Below, in pieces: positions 25,509 through 34,952 of a stretch of 47,944 nucleotides of DNA (position 1 is the first letter of the stretch; the number at the start of each line of letters is the position of its first letter). The position numbers and the translations under genes were made by a program. The stretch is from NCBI GenBank assembly GCA_003165235.1, contig PLSV01000136.1, forward strand, positions 1 to 47,944. Direction: 5' to 3'. Below the pieces are notes generated by a model, which was given only the letters and a program-made list of their open reading frames with translations, had not been told where the DNA came from and made no database searches. The DNA comes from Syntrophobacteraceae bacterium (GTDB taxonomy: Bacteria; Desulfobacterota; Syntrophobacteria; Syntrophobacterales; Syntrophobacteraceae).

Positions 25509-27539
25509 ATGGGTTTTTTTAAAAAGATTGAAAAGATCGAAGAAAAATCTCCTGAAGAGCCATCGACCGAGTTGGATGATCTTCGTAGAGCCATAGAGAC
25601 TGCAAGGATAACGAAGGCGGTTTCGGAGCTGGCCTCCAGGGAGTTGGAGCGGCTTGAAAGAATGGACCCTGCCATACCCGAATACACAATCGGGGTGAGC
25701 TATCTCGAGTTTCTCCTCTCCCTTCCCTGGCAGAACCTTACCGACGACAGCCTCGATATGGCGCGCGCGGAAAAAATCCTTGAGCTTCAGCATTATGGAC
25801 TAAAACCCGTTAAAGAGAGAATCCTGGAATATCTGGCGGTCAAAACCCTGTGCAACTTGAACGACTTCAATATTTTGGTGGTCGATGACGAGGAGATAGC
25901 CAGAACGAATCTGGAATATGTTTTGCGCAAAGAAGGCCACCAGGTGAGCACTGCGGTCAACGGCCAGGACGCCCTGAACAAACTGAGGCAAAAAGAGTTC
26001 GAGCTGATCCTTACCGATCTCAAGATGGAGAAGATGGACGGCATTCAACTCCTCGAAGCCACAAAACAGATCGCCCCGCACACTGAGATCGTGATGATTA
26101 CCGGTTATGCCACGGTGAATTCTGCGGTTGACGCTCTAAAGAAAGGCGCCGCCCACTATCTGCCCAAACCCATTGACCTGGAGGAACTCCGCTCCACTGT
26201 GCGGCAGATTCGAGAAAAGAAGCGATGCCTGCAGGTGACAAGAAGCCCGATTCTCTGTTTTTCCGGCCCCCCCGGAACCGGAAAGACTTCCATTGGCAAG
26301 TCTATTGCCGAAGCGCTGGGGAGGAAGTTCGTCAGGATTTCTCTTGCGGGTTTGCGTGATGAAGCCGAACTCAGAGGACATCGAAGGACTTATGTCGGAT
26401 CGATGCCGGGCAGAATCATGACTGAGATTCGGCGCATCGGGGTCAGGAACCCGGTTTTCATGCTGGACGAACTGGACAAGATTGGCCAGGACTTCCGGGG
26501 CGATCCCGCTTCGGTTCTGCTGGAAATCCTGGACCCCGAGCAAAACGGCCGGTTTCTTGACCACTACCTGGACGTCCCATTCGATCTGTCCAGCGTCATG
26601 TTCATCGCGACGGCCAATGTAGTCGAAAGGCTTCCCTCCCCGCTCCTGGACAGGCTCGAAGTGATCCCGTTCCCAGGCTACACTGAAAAAGAAAAGCGAG
26701 CTATCGCAAGACAATACCTCGTTCCCCGGCAGTTGAGAGAGCACGGCCTCAAAAACAGGAACGTCGAGTTTCTCGACGGCGCCATTTCAAGAATCATCAT
26801 GGATTACACACTCGAAGCCGGACTGCGCAACTTCGAGCGCGAAATTGCCACCGTCTGCCGAAAGCTTGCCCGGCTCTGTCTTCAAAGTGAAAATGATTGC
26901 TCACCCATCGTGGTGGATGAGAAGCTGATCGAAAAGCTGCTCGGACCACGAAGGTTCACTCATGAGATCGCGGAGGCTGGTCACCGGGTGGGAGTCGCCA
27001 CCGGACTGGTTTGGACCGAATTTGGAGGAGAGATAATCTTTATCGAGGCGACCAGGATGAAGGGAACCCAACAGTTGATATTGACCGGTTCCCTTGGAGA
27101 GATAATCCGCGAGTCTGCGCAGACGGCCCTGAGCTATATACGCAGCCACGCTCGAGATTTTTCACTGGACCCGGATTTTTTCGAGGGAAGCGACATCCAC
27201 GTGCACATTCCCTCCGGAGCTGTTCCCAAGGACGGCCCTTCGGCTGGCGTTACAATAGCTCTGGCGCTTATTTCGCTTCTGACCCGCAAACCCGCGCGCC
27301 GCGACGTTGCCCTTTCCGGAGAATTCACTCTCAGCGGCAGGCTGCTCCCCGTCAGCGGAATCCGCGAGAAAGTTCTCGCTGCTCAAAGAGCTGGCGTGAA
27401 GACAATCATATTTCCCGAAGCAAACAAAATCGATATCGACGACCTGGACGCCGACGTCCGGGAAGGAGTCGAACTGATTGTGGCCGGGGATATCTTTTCG
27501 ATTTCCAACAGGGTCCTGATACAGGACAGCGTGACTTGA
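25509..27539 (+). CDS. Lon protease with embedded response-regulator receiver domain
   Basis: 676 aa. The Lon N-terminal substrate domain (LAN) is missing. Residues 20-112 match the Lon helical region (YLEFLLSLPWQNLTDD, HYGLKPVKERILEYLAV). A complete receiver domain follows at 119-237, with D126/D127 acidic pocket, phosphoacceptor Asp170 (LTDLKMEKMDG), MITGYAT and K220-P. Lon then resumes directly at SPILCFSGPPGTGKTS (Walker A 253-261) with Walker B FMLDELDK (317-324). The protease domain keeps catalytic Ser578 (PKDGPSAGV) and Lys621 (REKVLAAQRAG), so it should be active. I infer an ATP-dependent protease switched by phosphorylation; its kinase is not adjacent. The receiver is in frame with no stops or compositional break, so this is a stable fusion rather than an artefact. 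Confidence 0.93.
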   Translation: MGFFKKIEKIEEKSPEEPSTELDDLRRAIETARITKAVSELASRELERLERMDPAIPEYTIGVSYLEFLLSLPWQNLTDDSLDMARAEKILELQHYGLKPVKERILEYLAVKTLCNLNDFNILVVDDEEIARTNLEYVLRKEGHQVSTAVNGQDALNKLRQKEFELILTDLKMEKMDGIQLLEATKQIAPHTEIVMITGYATVNSAVDALKKGAAHYLPKPIDLEELRSTVRQIREKKRCLQVTRSPILCFSGPPGTGKTSIGKSIAEALGRKFVRISLAGLRDEAELRGHRRTYVGSMPGRIMTEIRRIGVRNPVFMLDELDKIGQDFRGDPASVLLEILDPEQNGRFLDHYLDVPFDLSSVMFIATANVVERLPSPLLDRLEVIPFPGYTEKEKRAIARQYLVPRQLREHGLKNRNVEFLDGAISRIIMDYTLEAGLRNFEREIATVCRKLARLCLQSENDCSPIVVDEKLIEKLLGPRRFTHEIAEAGHRVGVATGLVWTEFGGEIIFIEATRMKGTQQLILTGSLGEIIRESAQTALSYIRSHARDFSLDPDFFEGSDIHVHIPSGAVPKDGPSAGVTIALALISLLTRKPARRDVALSGEFTLSGRLLPVSGIREKVLAAQRAGVKTIIFPEANKIDIDDLDADVREGVELIVAGDIFSISNRVLIQDSVT

Positions 27540-27563
27540 CGGAGGCTTCAAGGAATTGAAAAC

Positions 27564-27989
27564 TCAGACAAACTCTTTGAGATGTCCCACTTTTTCAAGC
27601 CACTCGGCATACATGGTAGGCTTCGTTATGAACAGCTTCGCTCCCAGAGAACTGCAAAGAGCAATGTCCTGGGGTTCGTCGGATGTGGTGAGGATGACTA
27701 TGGGTATTTTATTGAACCTCGAATGAACGCTGATCTCCCTCAGTGCTTCTCGCCCTCCTTTACGCGGCATGTTGAGGTCGAGTATGATCAGGTTCGGAAA
27801 GCAGCCGATATTCTTCTTTTCCTCTATCTCACAATTTTCCAGATACTCCATCAACTCGATTCCGTCACCAACGAACTGGGCCTCCCAATCCAGACCATTG
27901 TCAAGCAAAGCATCCCTTATCAGCAGGCAATCGTCCGCATCGTCGTCCGCCACAAGAACCATCTTTCTGTCTGCCCCTGAATCTTTCAC
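27564..27989 (-). CDS. Stand-alone receiver (Rcp1/CheY-like response regulator)
   Basis: A 141-aa single-domain response regulator with no output domain. The acidic pocket VADDDADD, phosphoacceptor Asp in LIILDLNMPRKGG, VILTTSDEP and KP give all receiver residues. The LNMPRKGGREAL pattern is that of the Rcp1 group, usually partner to phytochrome-like or hybrid kinases. It probably starts at GTG 27989; an internal ATG (residue 10, MVLVADDD) would also give a full domain. It converges with the receiver-Lon gene, 24 bases away. Such proteins often act in phosphorelays, but no kinase gene adjoins it. Confidence 0.88.
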   Translation of the reverse strand: MKDSGADRKMVLVADDDADDCLLIRDALLDNGLDWEAQFVGDGIELMEYLENCEIEEKKNIGCFPNLIILDLNMPRKGGREALREISVHSRFNKIPIVILTTSDEPQDIALCSSLGAKLFITKPTMYAEWLEKVGHLKEFV

Positions 27990-28154
27990 CTGCCCCTGCC
28001 CCTTTTTTGCTAAGTGCTGCCTTTAGCCCAGCGAATATACTAAAAATACTTCGTTGGGAAAAGAGTTGATTGCGCAGGATGGTTTTCCGTCAATCAGCGG
28101 CTGCATTATAAAGGCGATGGCTTATAAAAGGAGGGAATACTCGCCAGTCTATTG

Positions 28155-28190
28155 CCCCCCCACCCCCCTTTTTTAAAGGGGGGTGGGGGG
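28155..28190. repeat. C/G-rich palindromic repeat, copy 1
   Basis: A near-perfect hairpin: six C, A, six C, TTT, then the complement after a TTT loop (16-bp stem). It lies 4 bases beyond the fdhA stop and is followed by ATTTTTAT on the plus strand. It may end the fdh operon. A looser copy occurs at 36130-36166, and this type of element is widely dispersed in bacterial genomes. Confidence 0.65.
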
Positions 28191-28194
28191 ATTT

Positions 28195-30231
28195 TTATGA
28201 GGCCTTCGCCACCTGTACGGCACAGACCTTGTATTCGGGAATTCCGGCTATCGGGTCACAGGCCGGGTTCGTAAGCATGTTCGCATTGCTTTCAACGTAG
28301 TGGAACGGCATGAACACCAGCCCCTTAGTGACACGGCTGGTCACCTCCACCCTGACTGTAATCTCACCGCGCCTGGAGGTCACACGGACCGGTTCGCCTC
28401 GCCGGACATCCATTTCCTGGGCATCCTGCGGATTCATTTCAAGAAACCCTTCCGGGGCCTCCCTTTCGAGGGTTGGCGACTGGCGCGTCATCGTGCCGGT
28501 ATGGTACTGGGCGGGAACGCGCCCGGTGCTTAGCCAGAAAGGATATTCTTCGTCCACCGCTTCCGCAGGCGGCTTGTACTCTATTGCGTGGAAAAGGCCA
28601 AGACCCCTCGAAAATTTTCCTGCATGAAGGAACGGAGTCCCGGGATGCTCGACGTTTGGACAGGGCCAGCAAAGGCCTTCTCCTTCCAGGCGGTCGAAAT
28701 TGATGCCGGCGTAGGAGGGCGTCACACCGGCGACTTCCGCCATTATCTCGGCGGGCGATCCGTACTGCATCGGGAAGCCGAACCGGTTCGAGACTTCCTG
28801 GATGATCTCCCAGTCCGCGCGGGCCTCGCCAACGGGATTTATCGCCCGGCGCACCCGCTGCACGCGCCTTTCGGTATTTGAGAAGGTGCCGTCCTTTTCC
28901 GCAAACGAGGCCCCGGGCAGCACGACGTGGGCCAGTTGGGCCGTGGGCGTTAGAAAGATGTCCTGCACCACCAGGAGTTCGGCGCAGTTCAGGGCTTTTT
29001 CCACGTGATGCACGTCCGGATCGCTCACCATCGGGTTTTCTCCGACAATATAGAGCGCCTTGACCGACCCGTTGCTCAGCCCTTCCAAAGCTTTCGGAAT
29101 GGTCAGGCCTATCTTGTCGGAGAGCTTCGCATTCCAGGCAGCCTCGAATTTTTCCTTGTTTGCCGGAACGTTTACCGCCTGGTAGCCGGGGTAGACGTTG
29201 GGCAGGCCGCCCATATCGCAGGCGCCCTGGACGTTGTTCTGGCCCCTGAGCGGGTTTACGCCGGTTGAGGGCCGGCCGATATTGCCCGTCAGCATGGCGA
29301 GGTTTGCCAGGCTCTTTACGTTGTCAACGCCTGTGGTGTGCTGGGTGATGCCCATGCAGTAGACGATCGAGCTGGATTTGGAGTTTGCGTACCAGTCGGC
29401 GATAGTCACGATATCTTCAACCGATACGCCGCTGAGCTCCGATGCGCGCTCGGGTGTGTACTGTTCGATCACTTTGCGAAAATCTTCGAAGCCTTCGGTC
29501 CGTTCGGCTACGAAGTCCTGCTTGTGCCATCCCTTCGAGATGATGACGTGCATGATCCCGTTCAGGAGCGCCACGTCGGAGCCGAGTTTTTGCTGGGCGA
29601 AGAGGTCGGCCTTAAGTGCGAGCTGAATTCTTCGCGGGTCGATGACGACCACTTTCGCCCCTTTCTGCTTTGCGCGAAAGATCCGCGTAGCCACCAGGGG
29701 ATGTGAGGAGGTCGTGTTCGAGCCGATCACTATTATGCAGTCAGCGTCTTCCAGTTCGGCGATTGTGTTGGTCATCGCGCCACTGCCGAATGCCGCGGCA
29801 AGACCTGCCACGGTTGAGGAGTGTCAAAGCCTTGCGCAGTGGTCGACGTTATTCGTTCCCACTGCGGCCCGCGCAAATTTCTGAACGAGGTAGTTTTCCT
29901 CGTTGGTCACCTTGGCGCTGGTTAGAAAAGCCACGGAATCGCTGCCGTTTGCGTCCCTGATCTCCCGCAGCCGGGTGGCGGTAAAGTCGAGGGCCTCGTC
30001 CCAGGACACCGGCTCAAGCGCCCCGTTTTTCCGCATCAGCGGCTGGGTAAGGCGCTTCGGGCTGTGAACGAACTCGTGAATATTCCAGCCTTTGATGCAG
30101 AGCTTTCCCTCGTTCAGCGGGCTGGTTTTGCAGGGGATAGTGCCCACCACACGGCCTTCGAGGACTTCTAAATATAGCCCGCAGCCGCAGCCGCAGTAAG
30201 TGCAGGTGGTCAATACTGTCCGGTAATCCAT
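28195..30231 (-). CDS. fdhA: Formate dehydrogenase catalytic subunit, selenocysteine enzyme
   Basis: The two frames 30231-29824 and 29811-28195 are one 678-residue protein with TGA at 29824-29826 read as selenocysteine (residue 136) in HCARL-Sec-HSSTVAG, the known catalytic position of formate dehydrogenases. Cys residues near the N-terminus (CTYCGCGC, LCIKG) bind one [4Fe-4S] cluster. The remainder is the molybdopterin or tungstopterin bis-MGD domain, including MGITQHTTGVDN, RGQNNVQGACDMG and the C-terminal MPFHY segment. No signal peptide is present, so it is cytoplasmic. It starts 11 bases after the FeS subunit, at the end of the hdr/mvhD operon. It oxidises formate or reduces CO2, passing electrons to the FeS and Hdr proteins. 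Confidence 0.96.
29797..29826 (-). other. SECIS element of fdhA (UGA plus hairpin)
   Basis: After the UGA at 29826-29824, the mRNA forms GGCA-GGUCU-UGCC (29809-29797). The apical loop GGUCU is the same as in E. coli fdhF, and the 18-base spacing from UGA to the loop is the same as there too. This is the site for SelB-directed insertion of selenocysteine. Confidence 0.88.
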
Positions 30232-30242
30232 AGTGGCTCCTC

Positions 30243-31046
30243 TCAGTGTTTGGTAGCTTCACCGAGAATATTAAGGGAAGGCTTGGTCGTATCGCCGAAA
30301 CCCGGCCGGAACTGATATTCCTGGTCAACTATGTCCGCCATCTTTTTGTAGAGCGTCCTCAACGGAATGTCCGCCGGGCAGGCCTGGCTGCACAAGCCGC
30401 AGTCTATGCACCTGCCCGCCATGTGAAGTGCGCGGGTCAGGTGGAAAACAGGGCTTTCAGGCGGCAGGCCACCGATATCGATCAGGTTTCGGCCTCCCAG
30501 TGTGCACTCGGTGCAGTAGCACATCGGGCAGATGTCCCGGCATCCGTAGCATTTGAGGCATTTGGCGAACTCGCCGAGCCAGCTTTTAAAACGTTCTTCG
30601 AGGCCGGTCGCATCAATCCGCGCCACGCTATCGAACTGGCGGGCTTCAGCGGGTTGCCCGGCAACGCAGTTATCGGGGAAAGGCTTCATGCACTCGCAGG
30701 CGTCGGCCAGTTCCTGCGGACAGGCGATACCGACGGATACGACCTTTTCCGCGTTGAGCTGGTTCGCGCCGAAAAGCATCTTCAAACCGCGCTCGTCGCA
30801 GCCCCGGATGAACACCCCGAAGGTTGCGTTCGGATATTGGCGGGCGATCGTTATAAGCAGCTTGTTCAGGGGATAGCGGCTGTCCCCTGGCGCCTTCCGG
30901 TCGCCGAGGACCAACCCTTCCAGGTCGGAGCCGTCGGTGAAAAGGTGCGGCCCCACATGCCCGTTAAATTCCCGAAGGCCGAGGAAACCTTCGATCCTGC
31001 CGGACTCGAGAAGCTGCCGGACCTCCGTTTTGATCTTGTCGATCAT
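30243..31046 (-). CDS. Iron-sulfur subunit of formate dehydrogenase/Hdr complex
   Basis: A 267-aa soluble protein. ATG 31046 follows AAAGG; the frame opens earlier without resemblance. The N-terminal half (FGVFIRGCDERGLKML, GIACPQELADAC) is of the FrhB/FdhB-like type. The C-terminal half carries many cysteines: CLKCYGCRDICPMCYCTEC and then CIDCGLCSQACP, enough for two or three [4Fe-4S] clusters. It lies 11 bases ahead of fdhA. I infer that it carries electrons between the Fdh active site and the MvhD/Hdr part. I cannot assign an exact family name. Confidence 0.8.
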   Translation of the reverse strand: MIDKIKTEVRQLLESGRIEGFLGLREFNGHVGPHLFTDGSDLEGLVLGDRKAPGDSRYPLNKLLITIARQYPNATFGVFIRGCDERGLKMLFGANQLNAEKVVSVGIACPQELADACECMKPFPDNCVAGQPAEARQFDSVARIDATGLEERFKSWLGEFAKCLKCYGCRDICPMCYCTECTLGGRNLIDIGGLPPESPVFHLTRALHMAGRCIDCGLCSQACPADIPLRTLYKKMADIVDQEYQFRPGFGDTTKPSLNILGEATKH

Positions 31047-31168
31047 AAAGAGCCTTTCGTCTTTTCTGGATGGTGGGCACAATCAACCCGCACCCACCCT
31101 GTTCCACCGTCAATCCTCCTCCCGGCGAAACCCGGGGTCCGGTTTTAACCCCCCGGAAAGACGCTGGG

Positions 31169-31186
31169 TTCCGGCTTTCGCCGGAA
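31169..31186. repeat. TTCCGGC-TTTC-GCCGGAA hairpin, dispersed repeat type
   Basis: A perfect 7-bp hairpin followed by TGACGGCTTTTT. This short element (…TTCCGGCTTTCGCCGGAATGACG…) is a well-known dispersed repeat pattern in proteobacterial genomes. It lies in the 162-base gap between mvhD and the FeS subunit gene, one of only two sizeable gaps in the operon; the other (41085-41132) has a related inverted repeat. Confidence 0.55.
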
Positions 31187-31208
31187 TGACGGCTTTTTCG
31201 TGTCTAAA

Positions 31209-31628
31209 TCATGCCACCAGCGCCAGCGGCGATGGGCCGATGGCCTTGATTTGCTCGCTGAATTCCGTGACGACCCGGACAAACGTTGGCGCCTCCGCCG
31301 AAGAGAGCCAGTCAACCCTCAACCTGCCCGGGTCGATCCCGGCAAAGGCGAGCAGCTTCTTCAGAACGGCAACCCTTTTGAGCGCCGAGTAATTGCCCTC
31401 CAGGTAATGGCATTCCCCCAGGTGGCATCCAATCACCAGGACCCCGTCAGCGCCCTTGGAAAGCGCGCGAAGGATCAGGTCGGGACTGACCATGCCCGAG
31501 CACATCATACGAACGATGCGCAGATTGGGCGGATACTGCGAACGACTAACCCCAGCCAGGTCAGCGGCGGCATACGCTCACCAGGTGCAGAGGAACCCGA
31601 CAATCTTCGGATTGAAATCATCGGACAT
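31209..31628 (-). CDS. mvhD: MvhD/FlpD-family electron-transfer subunit, selenocysteine at residue 17
   Basis: 139 aa when the TGA at 31578-31580 is read as selenocysteine. Residues 11-23 read GFLCTW-Sec-AYAAAD, where the family has CNWCSYGGAD, so the UGA replaces the second Cys of the CxxC pair. The start ATG 31628 has AAAGGA upstream; a frame starting inside (MMCSG, 31508) would lack the N-terminal motif. The C-terminal part keeps MCSGM, GCHLGECHYLEGN and the family tail. MvhD holds a [2Fe-2S] cluster and links hydrogenase or formate dehydrogenase to HdrA. It lies 39 bases after the hdrA-like gene. Compare the second copy at 36175-36624, where selenocysteine is at another position. Confidence 0.93.
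31545..31580 (-). other. SECIS candidate of mvhD copy 1
   Basis: After the UGA (31580-31578), GCUGACC pairs with GGUUAGU (7 bp with G-U pairs) around the loop UGGCUGG, 19 bases from the UGA. The loop contains a GG, as expected of bacterial SECIS. Confidence 0.6.
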
Positions 31629-31667
31629 GGTGTAAAAATCCTTTCTGTCGATCCAAATCGCGCCTCA

Positions 31668-33374
31668 TTAAAGCATCAAGGCCGCATCAACCTGCGCCTC
31701 GAGCTGTTTTCTCGTAAAGCCAAGGACCACGATACCGCCCTTGGGGCATGTCGCGGCGCAAACGCCGCAGCCTTTGCAAAGAATGTTGTCGGATCTGTTT
31801 CTCTTTCGCTTCTGCCCGTCCTGCTCGTACTCCTCCAGGCTCAGGGCGTTGTAAGGACACTGGTCGACGCAGTAACCGCACCCGTCGCACTTATCGGTCA
31901 CCTTCGACACCAGTGCGCTGAACTGCAGCTTGCTCTTGGAAAGAATCGTATTGGCCCTCGATGCGGCCCCCAGGCCCTGCGCCTGCGCTTCAGGCGCCGT
32001 CGCCGGAAATCTTGCCGTTCCGGCAAGAAAAATGCCGTCGGTTGCGAAATCAAGGGGCCGAAGCTTCGCGTGCGCTTCGAGAAAGAAGTTATTCTGGTCG
32101 ACCGGGATGCGCATGTAATTGGCGATTGTGGGAGAGTCGGCCGGGGCGACAAGCGGGGTCGAAAGCACCACCAGGTCGCAGGGTATATCGACGGTCATGC
32201 CGGTGACCGACTGATAAAACTCGACTTTGCCCTCTCGAACTATCGGGGGTCTCGCAACGTCGTAGATATCGAATTTTACGCCTTTGCCGCGTGATTCCCA
32301 GAGCAGCCTTTCGTTTCCCGTGCCATACATCTGGATGTCGCGGTACAGGATGTGGACCTGAGCCTCGGGATTCAGTTCCTTTATATAGATACTATTCTTT
32401 ACGGCGGTCAGGCAGCAGATCCTCGAGCAGTAGGCCCGCTCGGGCGAGCGAGCCCCGACGCACTGGATCATGACAACGTTTTTCGCGCTGAACTTTCCGT
32501 CCCGCAACTGCTCTTCGAGTTCGATCTGGGTGATCACAGTCGAGCCGTTATAGCCGCAGAGGCCTTCGGCATTAAGCGGTACGGCCCCTGTCGCGACAAC
32601 GATAGACCCTACAGTTTCCGTTGTTTCCCCGCCATCTTTGCCTTTGAGGGTTACTTCGTATTTCCCGACTACGCCCCCGACGCCGGTAAGCTCGGTTTCC
32701 AGGCGCAGATCTATATTCGGATCGCTCTTTGCCTTCGCTATCAGCTCGGCCAGAATGTCAACTGACTTTTCACCCGATGGGCCGACCCTGTTTACACGCT
32801 TGAGCAGTCCGCCGGGCTCGGATTCCCTTTCCACCAGGATCACCCCGACCCCCATATCGGCAAGGGCCGTTGCGGCGGAAAGACCCGCCACCCCGGCACC
32901 CAGGACCATCGCCTTCTTTACCAGCGAAGTTTCGATATCTTCCTGCGGTTCCAGAAGTCCGGCCTTGGCGACCGCCATTCGTATGAGGTCCATGGCTTTG
33001 AGCTGCGCATCCTCACGCTCCTGCATGTGCACCCAGGAACACTGGTCTCGGATGTTCGCCATTTCAAAGAGATACTGGTTCAGGCCGGCCTCTTCGCAGG
33101 CGCTCTTGAAAAGAGGCATATGGGTCCTGGGGGAGCAGGACGCTACGACCACCCTGGTCAGCTTCTCGTTCGTTATGGCCGATTTTATTTCGGCTATCCC
33201 CGATTCGGAGCACGTGTAGAGATTATTTTTCGCATAGACCACGTTCGGCAGCGCCGCCGCGTATTTAGTCAGGGCTACGCAATCGAGGTACCCGGCTATA
33301 TTCGAACCGCAGTGGCAGACGAACACACCTATCCTGGGTTCAGCCAGATTCACGCTCTCGCCGTTTCCACTCAT
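31668..33374 (-). CDS. hdrA: HdrA-like flavoprotein (second HdrA half)
   Basis: 568 aa. ATG 33374 is chosen because AAGGAGAAAG precedes it. Residues 10-30 begin IGVFVCHCGSNIAG, the segment seen in the middle of large HdrA proteins. The FAD site is AMVLGAGVAGLSAATALADMG (about 150-170). Cysteine sites VASCSPRTH, IQCVGARSPERAYCSRICC and the tail ferredoxin pair CDGCGYCVDQCP and CKGCGVCAATCP follow. The active-site Cys of true HdrA (TFPTNDC) is absent, so it complements the shorter selenocysteine HdrA encoded 14 bases upstream. Together the two reproduce the length and domains of one long HdrA. HdrA performs flavin-based electron bifurcation in methanogens; the partner substrates are unknown here. 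Confidence 0.9.
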   Translation of the reverse strand: MSGNGESVNLAEPRIGVFVCHCGSNIAGYLDCVALTKYAAALPNVVYAKNNLYTCSESGIAEIKSAITNEKLTRVVVASCSPRTHMPLFKSACEEAGLNQYLFEMANIRDQCSWVHMQEREDAQLKAMDLIRMAVAKAGLLEPQEDIETSLVKKAMVLGAGVAGLSAATALADMGVGVILVERESEPGGLLKRVNRVGPSGEKSVDILAELIAKAKSDPNIDLRLETELTGVGGVVGKYEVTLKGKDGGETTETVGSIVVATGAVPLNAEGLCGYNGSTVITQIELEEQLRDGKFSAKNVVMIQCVGARSPERAYCSRICCLTAVKNSIYIKELNPEAQVHILYRDIQMYGTGNERLLWESRGKGVKFDIYDVARPPIVREGKVEFYQSVTGMTVDIPCDLVVLSTPLVAPADSPTIANYMRIPVDQNNFFLEAHAKLRPLDFATDGIFLAGTARFPATAPEAQAQGLGAASRANTILSKSKLQFSALVSKVTDKCDGCGYCVDQCPYNALSLEEYEQDGQKRKRNRSDNILCKGCGVCAATCPKGGIVVLGFTRKQLEAQVDAALML

Positions 33375-33388
33375 CTGCTCTTTCTCCT

Positions 33389-34939
33389 TCAGGATGCGAG
33401 GCGCGTCGCCTCGGGACCCGCTAGAGCCTGCGCCGCTCTGGCCGCAGCGCTGCTTGCCTGCGCCACGGATTCGGGAATATCCATCGGACCCTGAGCGCAC
33501 CCGCACGCGAATACGCCCGGACGGGAAGTGTCCAGCGCCGGTATGGTCCTGGTCTGGTAAAAGCCGAAATCGGTAAGCGAAATACCCAACATCTTCGAAA
33601 ACTTCAAAGCCGCCGGGCCGGGCTCGCAAGCGGTCGCCAGGACCACCAGGTCAACCTCCAGGCTCCGCACTTCACGCGACTTGGTATCCTCGAACAAGAG
33701 AACGGGGCTGTGGTCGGCCTTTTCCGAAACTTCCGCAACCCTGCTCCGAACGAATGTGATGCCGGCATTGGCGGCCCGGTTGTGGTACTCCTCGAACCCC
33801 TTGCCGACCGCGCGAATGTCCATCGCGAAGATATATATCTCCGCAGTGGGGTCGTGCTCGCGCGCTATCAGCGCCTCCTTGATCGAGTGCATGCAGCAGA
33901 ACCCCGAGCAGTACTTGTTGTACCGCATGTCGCGGGAGCCGACGCACTGGATGAATGCGAGGCGGTGAACCGTTTCAATCGACTCGACTTTTTGACTGGC
34001 GCCCTCGAGCTTCTCCATGACGGGAACGAAGAGCTTGTACGCCTTTGCCCAATTATCGTATTGTTCGCCCGTAAGCTCGCCGCCATCATACTTTTTGATG
34101 AACTCGGCAGAACTCATCTCGGATGGTTTCTCAAATTTTTCAAGCTCGCGAAGGCCCTTTTGGACCGCCTTTTCAAGCTCGGGCAAACTCTCTTTCACCG
34201 AGAGGTCGGATGGCCGGTAGACATGGCCGTGGGTCGGGCCGCTCGCGGAAAGGAAGCGTTCGAACTCCATGGCCGTGACGACGTTTGGCAGCCGTCCGTA
34301 GCCGTATTCGGGAATCCTCCTCGCGTCGAAGAGTTCATAGCCGGTCGCAAGGATGATGGCGCCGACCTCGATGTTTATTATCTGCTCTTCCTGTTTGTAG
34401 TCGATCGCTCCCGCCTGGCAGACCTTGGCGCAGACGCCGCATTTCTTTCCTTCCTGGAAATTGCGGCACTTGGCCGCATCGATGGTGTATGCGGAAGGAA
34501 TCCCCTGGGGAAAATATTTGTATATGGCCTTGGACTTCGCCATGCCCATGTTGTACGCGTCGACCGTCGACGTTGGACACTTCTCGGCGCAGCTTCCGCA
34601 GCCGGTGCATTTGCTCTCATTGACGTAGCGGGGCTTCTTGCGAACCGTGACCTGGAAATTGCCCACGTCGCCCGTCACCTTCTCCACTTCCGAGTACGCC
34701 AGGAGCCGAATTCTTGGATGTCGACCGACCTCCATGAGTTTTGGTCCCAGAATTCAGAGGGCGCAGTCGTTCGTCGGAAAAGTTTTGTCCAACTGGGCCA
34801 TTTTCCCGCCGATAGTGGGCAGCCTTTCGACCAGGTGCACCTGAAAGCCCATTTCGGCCAAGTCCAAGGAAGCCTGCATGCCTGCAATGCCTCCGCCTAT
34901 GACAAGGACATCCCTGTTCACGAAAGTGATCTCCTTCAA
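33389..34939 (-). CDS. hdrA: HdrA with selenocysteine (residue 62)
   Basis: The frames 34939-34754 and 34735-33389 are one 516-residue protein with TGA 34754-34756 as selenocysteine in [22 protein letters not shown], where the family has Cys. This is the known selenocysteine position of some methanogen and deltaproteobacterial HdrA proteins. The FAD motif GGGIAGMQA is at residues 15-23. Two ferredoxin-type motifs ([12 protein letters not shown] and, further on, [11 protein letters not shown]) and [23 protein letters not shown] follow. An alternative start inside (MEVGRH) would destroy the FAD site, so a frame broken at the TGA is not credible. It lies 13 bases after the hdrD-like gene and 14 before the second HdrA-like gene. 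Confidence 0.95.
34715..34756 (-). other. SECIS candidate of hdrA
   Basis: Downstream of the UGA (34756-34754), UGGA...UCCA (34734-34715) encloses GUC-GGUC-GAC, giving a stem with a GGUC apical loop. The distance of about 27 bases from the UGA is inside the usual range for bacterial elements. Confidence 0.55.
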
Positions 34940-34952
34940 AGGTTTAACCGCT

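Noticed and set aside
33389..34939. hdrA as a frameshifted or broken gene split in two frames
   Set aside because: Both parts are in the same frame and the TGA falls exactly on a conserved Cys ([15 protein letters not shown]). Sec at this place is known in HdrA, and a plausible SECIS follows.
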